From: Asterias amurensis
Lineage: Eukaryota > Echinodermata > Asteroidea > Forcipulatida > Asteriidae
Assembly: GCF_032118995.1 (NCBI RefSeq)
Contig: NC_092661.1
Span: 9,486,494 to 9,550,493 of the forward strand
Direction: 5' to 3'
DNA length: 64,000 nt
Shown here: positions 55,901-64,000 of the stretch, piece after piece
Layout of the letters: every line of letters begins with the position of its first letter
How positions within the stretch are numbered: the stretch's first letter is position 1
Position numbers and translations under genes: made by a program
The notes under the pieces: model-generated
Told to the model about the DNA's origin: nothing
Databases searched by the model: none
What the model saw: the letters and a program-made list of their open reading frames with translations, nothing else

Positions 55901-58452
55901 AGTGAAAGTGGGGAGGGGGGGGTGGAGTAGCCCTACTGCAGCCCAAGAAGTAGGTGGCAATGAGCCCTGGTGGCAGTTGATTAGGGTTGATAGCCCAAAT
56001 TGGTTAAAGACACTGGACACTATTGCTAATTGTCAAAGACTAGTCTTCACAGTTGGTGTATCTCAACATATGCATCAAATAACAAACCTGTGAAAATGTG
56101 AGCTTAATCGGTCATCGAACTTTCGAGATAATAATGAAAGAAAAAAACACCCTTGTCACACAAAGTTGTGTGCGTTTAGATGGTTGATTTCGAGACCTCA
56201 AGTTCTAAATCTGAGGTCTCAAAATCAAATTCGTGGAAAATTACTTCTTTCTCAAAAACTATGGCACTTCAGAGGGAGCCGTTTCTCCCAATGTTTTATA
56301 CTATCAACCTCTCCCCATTACTTGTCACCAAGTAAGGTTTTATGCTAATAATTATTTTGAGTAATTACCAATAGTGTCCACTACCTTTAAGTGTAGCCCT
56401 CACCTTGAAGTGGCCATTCAACCTTGTAATGTTAGCCAATCTCATAAAAAAATACTGTTAAATTGCATACTTCTCAACAGAAAACATATTTTGCTGCTCT
56501 TCTATTGGATTATCATGCAGCACCTGGCCAAGTAAAACTATGAGCTGTGCCCTGCATTGGCTACGGCTAGATCGCTGAAATACCTTGTTCCCTGTTACTT
56601 TGTGGCCAATGGTGATAGCCATGAACAAACTACAGTACATTGTAAATGCAAGAGCTGATATCAGTCGTTGCAACCCAAATTAAGGATAAGGTGTTCACGT
56701 GTGTGCTGGAAATTGTGCATTGTTTTTCAATTCTTTCTCTTGACTCACACAACAAACTTTAAAGAGCACTTTTCACTTTCAGAGGTTGATTACTTCATGG
56801 TTGGTAAAACATTAACACTGTCCGAGACTATTTTGTTGGCTGTTCAAACTCTGAATAATACTAGAAACAATTCTATTTCTCCCTCAAGGAAATCACTTAC
56901 ATGTACATCCCTGTATGCTTCGTTTTTGAAAGGGCAAGGGCACCAAGGCATTTTCTCCTTGGTGTAGAAGAGCACCTTACATGTAGTATGAGGAACTTGT
57001 ACATTTCAACTGAGAGCATTTCAAGGACACCAAGGCTAGGGGCAATGACCAGGGGAAAGGAGGCAATCGCTTTAATTGCCTCCGTTAAGTACCAGGCCAG
57101 CGAATTAGTGAATACAGGCCTAATACTTCACGGAGGCAACAGAGGCGATTGCCTCCGTTGGCCCTTGCAATTGCCTTGGTGCCCTTGAAATGCTCCAGTA
57201 GAAATTTACATTTTTCTCATAGGGTGCCCTTTGCCAAAGAGACAATGCCTTGGTGCCCTTGCCTTTTCAAAAACGAAGCATACAGCCATGTGAATGGATT
57301 CCATACCAGTGTATTTATGCCTCTTCAGAGCTCCTTTTGATTTGTCCTTTTCTGCGTTCAACTGCGGCAGGAGAAACTCTGCAGCGCCAGCATCGACGAA
57401 CGTGCTGCTTATTGCGTCATCCTTAATGGCCCAAATCACCTCGCATCCTTCGATCTCGTAGACAAGCTCTGTCGCGATCCCTCCGTTACCAACGATCACC
57501 ACCCGCTGGGCACCGACCATTCTCTTCTGGAACTCTACCACACTCTCAGTGTCTCTGATACCCAAGACAAACGGATTGTTTTCAGCAATCTTCTTGGGTG
57601 TTCCGCCAGTGCATAAACACAGTTTGCTGTATGGAACTTTTGTGCCGTCTGCAAGTGATAGATACTGATCGGTAACATTCAGATCGGTGACAAATGAAGA
57701 GTGTAAGACGTGAACATTCTTGCAGCGAGACTGCAGGCTTGTGGCTGGACGCTCTTCAACATCAAATTGCTCTAGCACTTTAGACACCTGTGCACAATAA
57801 AAGTGAAGTGAGATACTTAGACAGTGGACACTTTTGGTAATTGTCAAAGACCAGGTCTTCGCACTTGGTGTATGTCAACCTAGATGCACAAAATAACAAA
57901 CCTGTGAAAATTTGAACCCAATTTGTTGTTGAAGTTGTAAGATAATAATAGAAGAAAAAACACCCTTGTCGCAAGAACTTGTGTGCTTTCAGATGCTTGA
58001 TTTGGGGACCTTATAATCTATTTCTGAGGTCTCAATTTCATGGATAATTACTTCTTTCTCGAAAACTAAGTTACTTCAAAAGGAAGCCGTTTCTTACAAT
58101 ATTTTTTACTATCAACAGCTCACCATTGCTTAATATTACCAATTAAGTTTTTATGCTAATAATCACTTTCAGTAATAACCAATAGTCTCCGCGCCTTTAA
58201 TAAGAAGCGCCGTAAGCGCCGATTCTGTGCTTACGGTAAGCAGAGCCATGAAATTGGGCGCAGTACCTGTGTAAAGTTGGTGACTGCTTTGATGAGTGGT
58301 GAAGCAGTGATGAGAGTTATCTTCTCCTCAGGACATGATGCCGACAACTGTTCAGCACATGTTACTCCAGCTATGCCTCCACCGACCACCACGTACCCAC
58401 CAACGTGTTTCTCAGACTCTGACATGTTCGATGTGATCTCAGATTCGGCCAT
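52975..58452 (-). CDS. PYROXD1: Pyridine nucleotide-disulphide oxidoreductase domain protein 1
   Basis: Minus-strand CDS in four exons: 58267..58452, 57307..57787, 55138..55265 and 52975..53691; 503 residues (human 500). PYROXD1 is an FAD flavoprotein that shields the tRNA ligase RTCB from oxidative inactivation. FAD Rossmann motif VVVGGGIAG lies at about residues 21-29, the second Rossmann motif [10 protein letters not shown] at about 158-167, then ALGPDW (a conserved PYROXD1 segment), [16 protein letters not shown], and the conserved C-terminus [14 protein letters not shown]. Intron phases are 0, 1 and 0, and all junctions carry GT and AG. No CxxC redox pair is evident beside the FAD motif, as in the family. 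Two introns contain inverted-repeat elements ending within about 30 nt of exons; intron 1 contains a family A copy. Confidence 0.97.
54140..54355 (-). mobile_element. Family F SINE, minus strand (PYROXD1 intron 3)
   Basis: Reverse complement has a tRNA-like head GGCAATCTCGGTGGTCTAGA, B box GAGTTCGAATCCAAC and the family F body. Confidence 0.75.
54527..55108. mobile_element. Family D TTAA MITE, copy 2 (PYROXD1 intron 3)
   Basis: Complete copy with TTAA at both ends and the arms seen in copy 1. It ends 30 bp from the edge of PYROXD1 exon 3. Confidence 0.88.
55430..55578. mobile_element. Family H foldback MITE, copy 5 (PYROXD1 intron 2)
   Basis: GGGGTCGATTTCACAAAGAG and mirrored CTCTTCGTGAAATCCACTAC. 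It is followed by TTGTGCCCTTGAGCAAGGCC, a phrase common in SINE bodies. Confidence 0.85.
56004..56390 (-). mobile_element. Family A TTAA MITE, copy 11 (PYROXD1 intron 2)
   Basis: Complete 387-bp copy with TTAA at both ends. Confidence 0.9.
56910..57284. mobile_element. Family Z foldback MITE (PYROXD1 intron 2)
   Basis: TGCTTCGTTTTTGAAAGGGC...GGGCACCAAGGCA mirrored by TGCCTTGGTGCCC...AAAAACGAAGCA. It ends about 23 bp from the edge of PYROXD1 exon 2. Confidence 0.85.
57817..58200 (-). mobile_element. Family A MITE, copy 12 (PYROXD1 intron 1), diverged
   Basis: Left end TTAGACAGTGGACACTTTTG, right end ...GCGCCTTTAA. It fills most of the 480-bp intron 1. Confidence 0.8.
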
Positions 58453-59304
58453 AACTGACCGCTTTCCTGATTACTTTTTCTTTTGTGAAGATTTTCAGTG
58501 AGTTGTTCTAAATACGGAAGATTTTGGAATAGAAATGAAGCTATATAAGTAAATGTTTATCTTTGATGAAGTCCTTGAGTAGGCGATTTCCCTTTGATGT
58601 AATCTGTGACATGTTTACAAAAAAGCCAGACAACCTGGACTTCCTGCAGGCACAATTTAAACACAATGTGTCAGTGCAATGTGTACTTTACAAGTTTACT
58701 CTTCTCAAAAATAAGCCAGAGGATACAGATGAGATAGGAATTTAAAAATGTTCAAAAGGAAATCATAAGACTAAAGCCGGCCTCAGGTCAGCCTTGCATT
58801 ACAAAAAACAGTCAGCGACTGACTTTTCAGGATTGCACTGCACCTGAGCTAAGACCATCAGGAACTTTTCTATCAGTGATTGATTATTAACGACCTGAGC
58901 ACAACTGCGATGATTTTAAGACAATCTGAAATAGCCCTCGCTCTAAAAAATAAACAGTCGCAAAAGAAGAACAACTTTAGAGCACGTGAGTCAGTCTTAT
59001 CTGACAGCCATTTTAAACCTTGCTTGTTGCAGGGCAGGGTTATCAGTTGTGGTTGCAAGACCTTGACTTCATTTTCCTTATTTTAAAATCTTATTATAAA
59101 TATAAATGAATATGATTAGATTTTATTTAGAGAGATATCTTCCAAGTAAACCAGGCAACAAGTAAAGTAAGTAACACTAATTTTTCCATGATCATGATAA
59201 CTAGTAGGCCAATGGATGTGAACAACTTTTTTGCATCATGAATGAACTGAATGAAAATTCATTTATTGATTTATTAACACATGGTATGATCATGGTTACC
59301 ATAT

Positions 59305-59394
59305 GGTACTCCTAGAACTATTTCAGTTTTGTAACGTAAGGCTATCGTCTCCAATAGCCGGACGAAAACGAAATAGTTCTAGGACTATAGGAGT
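59305..59394. mobile_element. Short foldback around ACTCCTAGAACTATTTC
   Basis: TACTCCTAGAACTATTTC at the left and GAAATAGTTCTAGGACTATA at the right, with GGCTAT...ATAGCC in the middle. Confidence 0.7.
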
Positions 59395-59519
59395 AAAAAT
59401 ATGAATCCTTCAGCTATCCTTGACCATCACACAAGTGCCAGTGGCGGGGCTAGTTTTTTTTAGTGGGGAGGGGGAGGAAGAATTTTTGGGTAATGTTTCA
59501 TATAATCATAGGCCTATAC

Positions 59520-60958
59520 TAGACCCAGTAACTGGGGCGCTGTACTCCTTTTCAACAATTTTTGACTTTATCTGTCGTACTAGCGCCCCAGGGAATGGCA
59601 CAGAATTTTAACGAATACCCAGTTTTTCGCGACACCCAGCCACAAAAAATGCCTCAAAATGACAAAAAGACCAAACAAACTAGCTCAAAAATCGCCTACT
59701 CTATTCTCGATACGTCTAGGATGTAACATCAGGCATTTAATTGTACTCACGATCATTTTTTAAACTCCAAATCGATGATTTTTAACTCCGCATCGTGGAG
59801 CGATTGACAAGTCTGCGATTTTCGGATGTGTATGGTAACGAAACATGGCGTCGCGTTGTGGGTGGATGTCCATCAACGGCTGTTTAATGCTACACTTGTT
59901 ACAGGCGTTGCAGCGAATGCTATACATTGTACACGGGGATGGGTACAGGCGCTGCAGCTAGTGAGTGCCCACGTGCGTTCAATCATGGGCAACGTAACTT
60001 ACACGGTGCCGGGTTGTTGGAAAATTATCAGAAAGGGGGTGAAAGGTTCTCAGAAAGGGAATATTGTCTGAAAGAGGGGATTTTTCTGGTCTGAAGTCTG
60101 CTGGATGAAGCTGGATGGTTCTGGATGAAGTCTGCTGGTCTGGATTTTTCTGGTCATCGCCCCCCCCCCCCCCAAAAAAAAGGAAAAAACGAAAAAAAGG
60201 GGAAAAAAGATGATAAATAAATAAAAAAAAATTCTACAGTGACACTGGCAGCACTTAACATTATAAGAAGCAATTTAACCATGCACAAAAATCGTAGGCC
60301 TAGATGAAGTACAGCGGTTTTTATTTATTTATCATATTTTTCCCCTTTTTTTTTTTTTTTTTTTTTTGGGGGGGGGGGGGGGCGATGACCAGAAAAATCC
60401 CCTCTTTCAGACAATATTCTCTTTCTGAGAACCTTTCACCCCCTTTCTGATAATTTTCCAACAACCCGGCACCGTGTAAGTTACGTTGCCCATGATTGAA
60501 CGCACGTGGGCACTCACTAGCTGCAGCGCCTGTACCCATCCCCGTGTACAATGTATAGCATTCGCTGCAACGCCTGTAACAAGTGTAGCATTAAACAGCC
60601 GTTGATGGACATCCACCCACAACGCGACGCCATGTTTCGTTACCATACACATCCGAAAATCGCAGACTTGTCAATCGCTCCACGATGCGGAGTTAAAAAT
60701 CATCGATTTGGAGTTTAAAAAATGATCGTGAGTACAATTAAATGCCTGATGTTACATCCTAGACGTATCGAGAATAGAGTAGGCGATTTTTGAGCTAGTT
60801 TGTTTGGTCTTTTTGTCATTTTGAGGCATTTTTTGTGGCTGGGTGTCGCGAAAAACTGGGTATTCGTTAAAATTCTGTGCCATTCCCTGGGGCGCTAGTA
60901 CGACAGATAAAGTCAAAAATTGTTGAAAAGGAGTACAGTGCCCCAGTTACTGGGTCTA
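59520..60958. mobile_element. Family U foldback transposon, 1.44 kb, 9-bp target duplication
   Basis: Two nearly identical inverted arms (about 650 bp each) around a central spacer with poly-C/A and poly-T/G runs. Ends TAGACCCAGTAACTGGGGC and GCCCCAGTTACTGGGTCTA. Flanked by perfect direct repeats GGCCTATAC (59511-59519 and 60959-60967). Each arm holds the same 81-codon open frame with no recognisable domain. The near identity of the arms suggests recent insertion or correction between arms. No transposase is present, so it is non-autonomous; a 9-bp duplication is typical of Mutator-like elements. Confidence 0.92.
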
Positions 60959-61254
60959 GGCCTATACTACCTAGAAAACGCCAACAAAACCTAGGTCATT
61001 TCTCGTTATGATTTTAATCAGAATGCCCCATAAAGAATACTTACCAGTGCATGTTAGATGTTTCGGTCCGGCAATTGAGATAAAACTGTGACCGTGGTCA
61101 TCGTTGTTATCGCAAAGTTTTTAGTAAACACTCTTTCAAAGTGTTGCGAAATCACACTTCCCTACATCGTGTGCGAAGACAGAACTAAAGAGGGCGCCCT
61201 ACTAGTGTTGGTGACCTTTGACATCCTATTGCAGCTGTTCGTCAGCATGGCATC

Positions 61255-63397
61255 ATGGCGTCGGGAGAAAACGAACCATCGACGTGTGTCGATATTTTAC
61301 ACCCAGAAATATTGAGCAAAGAAGACTTAATTGACGTGTTATCACAGGTAAAGTATATTTATGAACTTAGGGGAATATATTTTGCTGACTTCAGAATTCA
61401 AAAGCCACAACTGTACTGTGAAATTAGGAAATTCCATCACATCGTCATGATCGTTGTTCTGCAAACAAAAACATCGGTACGGTAGACGTAGGGGCGGTGT
61501 TCGATCATAAACAAAAACTTGCATTGCAAGAACATCTTTTTGCATGGAAAAACATGTTATGTTGACAAACATGACAAAATTAATTTGATACAAATGAAAA
61601 TGTTCCTTTTTTGGGATTCTATTCTGGCATTGCAAGAAAGAACATCTTTTTGCATGGAAAAACATGTTATATGTTAACAAACATGACAAAATAAATTTGA
61701 TACAGATAAAAATGTTCACTCTTGTTTGGGTATTGTGGAAATGGAACATTGACACCTAGCCTAGCCAGGCTAAATAAAAAAAAATCACATTGGGGAGTTT
61801 TGGTATTTTTTTTATTTATTTTTTTATTTTTTTATTTATTTATATATATATATATTTTTTTATTTATTTATTTATATTTTTATTTTTATTTATTTTTTAT
61901 TTATTTATTTATATATATATATATATATAATGAATAGGGTAGATGGCCTTAGCTTTCGATCCAAACCGGACCTTCTTCAGAGGCATAAAACAAGTACAAA
62001 CAAATACATATCCATTTATAGAAAAAGAGAGGGGGAAAGGGATTAAGGGAAGGATCCAAAAGAAGCGGGAAAATAACAGCCAATCAAAGTTTCTATTTCA
62101 GAGACAATATATATATTTTTTTTTTTTCTTTTTTTTTTTTTTGGGGGGGGGGGGGATATTGATAAGTACAACTCTCCATTCTCCAGGTGGTTTCCATGGT
62201 TGCAGACTGGAGGGTTACAAGACAAAACCAGTATCAACATACAGGCAATTTCAACATTTTTTCAGAAAAGTGGGTGACCAGATTTTCAAAAGATTTTACA
62301 ACAAAATTATGACACATTTATATTTAAATAAGCACAGATTTGATCTTAAACTTGTCAATGAATTAATTTATGACAGTTCACACACATTAAGTCAGATTTG
62401 TTTTCAGCCACCAGACCTTAACTTTGGTGAACTGCACTGCTCCGCTCGAAAACACACTGATACAACAAGTCTAATGCTACCAATGATTTTCCTACATGTT
62501 TACAGAAAAACATCAAACTTGACCGTCCAAATGCAACGAAAGAAGACCTTATTGAAATCTTTCATCGGACGATCACGCCCCTCCCACAACGTCAGCCAAG
62601 ACCTACCAGGCGAGGGCAGGCTATAGCAAGAGTACAGAATCAGCTTCAAGCTGAGCGTTGTATGCGAGGTGACTTGAAAGAAAAACCCTCCAAGGGTACC
62701 GTCATGTATGGTTTTCAGAAAAGGTTTGTGATTTTATTAATTGCAATTTTTTTTACCAATTTTTTTTACTTTACATTGACTCCCAACATCGAAAGACAGG
62801 CTTACAGGGCTTAACGTTAGCGTTACAGGCCCAAGGTTTTATTATACTATGAATAATGATGTTTCATAACTTTTCAGTCCTTCAAAATTTACTTTGATGG
62901 CTTTTAAATTTCTTTGAACCACCAGCAGTCAGAGGAGCTCATCTTTAGGAACATCACATCAATCAGCGTCAAAACACGGACTGAGTCGGTTAAAACCTCC
63001 GCCAATTGTTATCAATAAACAAAAACAACGGACATTGTTACTTAACAAAAGTTCCTCCTCGCCTGCAAAGCAACCTGTGAATCCTGCATGCACCGAGGAG
63101 GAGGACAAACCAAAACCTGCTGCAAAGTCAAAAATCAACGTTGAACACAAAAAGATCTTCCTTAGTCGTTCACCTGTGCCATCTTCGAACTCAAAGACCC
63201 CACCGACACTGAGTCCCACTTCTGTGATCAGACGGGACTTCACAACAAAAATCAAACTCGGTTCGAGTCCTTGTTCAACGATTCCAGGAGTTGCAAACAA
63301 AATTGAGGAGATATCGCTGATGTCGCCAGGAACAGTTGGAAGCTCTGTAGCCAAAAAGACTTCCTTGAAAAGGACGGCAACAAAACTGAATGGACAG
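61255..63397 (+). CDS. ashwin (C2orf49): Ashwin (tRNA-splicing ligase complex subunit), 3' end beyond window
   Basis: Exons 61255..61347, 62506..62723 and about 62929..63397; partial at the 3' end. Ashwin is a subunit of the metazoan RTCB tRNA ligase complex. Exon 1 encodes DILHPEILSKEDL (human LLHPELLSQEFL). Exon 2 begins KNIKLD (human KNIAVE) and contains TPLPQRQPRPTRRGQ (human IPLPQRDLPKNRWGK). Exon 3 has RLKPPP, serine/proline-rich sequence with SPVP and SPTS sites, and LKRTATKLNGQ before a GTACTA donor; the human protein ends with a basic KRKIQHVTWP segment, not found here. The exon 3 acceptor is CAGCAG (NAGNAG), so one Ser is optional. The exon 2 donor AG|GTTTGT is weak. The ATG at 61246 is out of frame; 61255 gives the homologous protein. 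Confidence 0.9.
61796..61931. repeat. (TTTA)n / (TA)n microsatellite
   Basis: Degenerate TTTA and TA repeats, directly beside the retroelement-like end at 61936; it may be that element's own tail. Confidence 0.9.
61936..62095 (-). mobile_element. Retroelement-like 3' end with hammerhead-like core, copy 2
   Basis: Reverse complement matches 14520-14705. The CTGAAGA...GAAAGC core is at 61952-61980, with GGTCC/GGATC able to pair between the two conserved blocks. Confidence 0.45.
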
Positions 63398-63570
63398 GTA
63401 CTAATTTAATACTGTTTTTACAAAAGAAGATTGTATTGAAAGGTTTTGTTATTGGATCAAAGGTTCATTTTTTTAAATCTCAATAAATGTAGATCTATGT
63501 TGCTAATACATGTACATCCGATTTTAGTAAGATTTCTCTCTTAAGCTAAATTGGCAACAATTGGCAACGC

Positions 63571-63888
63571 TTAAAGGAACATGTTGCTTGTTACAAAATG
63601 CATGGTTAGAAAGATGTTTTAAAAGTAGAATACAATGATCCGTACAAATATGCCTCAAAGTTGTGTGGTTTTCCTTTTACCTCTTCGACCAACACCGACG
63701 GCCATTAATGGCTGACCGTGTTAGTTCGCAAAGCAAAGGAAAACCACGCAATTTCAAGACATATTTGTGTGGATCATTGTGTTCTACTTTTAAAACATCT
63801 TTCCAACCTTATATGCATTTTATAACAACCGTTACAAACGCTTTTTATACTGCCAACTCATCCGATCCAAGGCAACGTGTTCCTTTAA
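63571..63888. mobile_element. Family B TTAA MITE, copy 2
   Basis: TTAA-AGGAACATGTTGC at the left and GGCAACGTGTTCCT-TTAA at the right, with a single-unit centre (no 274-bp duplication). Confidence 0.88.
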
Positions 63889-63965
63889 CTGCTTTTTACC
63901 CTAGACTGGTACCGTGTATCCTTGCTTCTAGGATAAAGACACGAATATGTACTTGTTTTTCAGAA

Positions 63966-64000
63966 CCAGTGATTTCATTGGATACAATGATTTCATTGGA
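63966..64000. repeat. Dispersed repeat piece at the right edge
   Basis: ACCAGTGATTTCATTGGATA... is the reverse complement of about 35721-35758 (ATCCAATGAAATCATTG). Cut by the window edge. Confidence 0.5.

Larger units (their letters stand above)
61348..62505. other. Ashwin intron 1
   Basis: Contains a diverged direct repeat (about 61525-61700: CATCTTTTTGCATGGAAAAA and TTTGATACA twice), a T/A-rich microsatellite, and a retroelement-like end. Confidence 0.6.

Noticed and set aside
59826-60652. Identical 81-codon open frames in the two arms of the foldback element
   Set aside because: They are mirror images created by the inverted arms; no domain, no signal, and no support as genes.
61943-62505. 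In-frame extension of ashwin exon 2 upstream to 61943
   Set aside because: This part is repeat and poly-T/G sequence; homology to ashwin starts exactly at the acceptor at 62505.
1-64000. Retrovirus-like, LTR or other capsid-bearing elements
   Set aside because: No long terminal repeats and no gag, pol, integrase or capsid-like protein was recognised in any frame.

Overview
The window reads as animal nuclear DNA, most likely from an echinoderm and probably a sea star. Four conserved animal genes are recognisable by their proteins and intron positions: JAGN1, IRAK1BP1, PYROXD1 and ashwin. The spaces between genes are filled with many short inverted-repeat (MITE-type) elements. The commonest of these, about 390 bp and flanked by TTAA, I recall from sea-star genomes; that recall is the weakest part of the assignment. 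No bacterial operons, CRISPR arrays, rRNA, intact tRNA genes or retrovirus-like elements were recognised.

Left part (1-9.1 kb): no convincing gene; repeats only. Middle (9.1-40.2 kb): a tandem, same-strand array of six related genes, called IgY1 to IgY6 here. They encode type I membrane proteins with a signal peptide, one or two Ig domains, a Ser/Thr/Pro stalk, one uncharged transmembrane segment and a long cytoplasmic tail rich in tyrosine motifs. In each gene the signal peptide, ectodomain, membrane segment and most of the tail lie in one uninterrupted exon. IgY2, IgY3 and IgY6 add a short last exon through a phase-1 intron, joined here by reading splice signals. IgY1 has the same donor, but its last exon was not found. 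IgY4 and IgY5 stop at exactly the position where the others splice. IgY1 carries ten tandem tail repeats, each with a Y-(E/D/A)-V-L tyrosine. IgY4 looks like a chimera with an IgY2/3-type ectodomain and an IgY5-type tail. This array is the most interesting system in the window: a candidate expanded family of tyrosine-motif (ITIM-like) immune receptors.

Right part (45.3-64 kb): JAGN1 (+, 2 exons), IRAK1BP1 (+, 3 exons), PYROXD1 (-, 4 exons) and ashwin (+, at least 3 exons, running off the right edge). IRAK1BP1 and PYROXD1 converge; PYROXD1 and ashwin diverge. PYROXD1 protects the RTCB tRNA ligase and ashwin is a subunit of that ligase complex, so the divergent pair is functionally coherent. 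A 1.44-kb foldback transposon with a perfect 9-bp target duplication lies between them.

Repeat families were named by letter for cross-reference: A (TTAA, about 390 bp, 12 copies), B (TTAA, AGGAACACGTTGCC ends), D (TTAA, AGTCACCTGG ends), F (tRNA-derived SINE), H (GATTTCAC ends), I (GGCCCTTTTCGAAACC ends), M (CTTTTCGCAAATAC ends), U (foldback with 9-bp duplication), Y (GCTGCTTAAGCAC ends), Z (GGGCACCAAGGCA ends). All coordinates come from reading the sequence by eye; repeat edges may be off by a few bases except where a target duplication fixes them.
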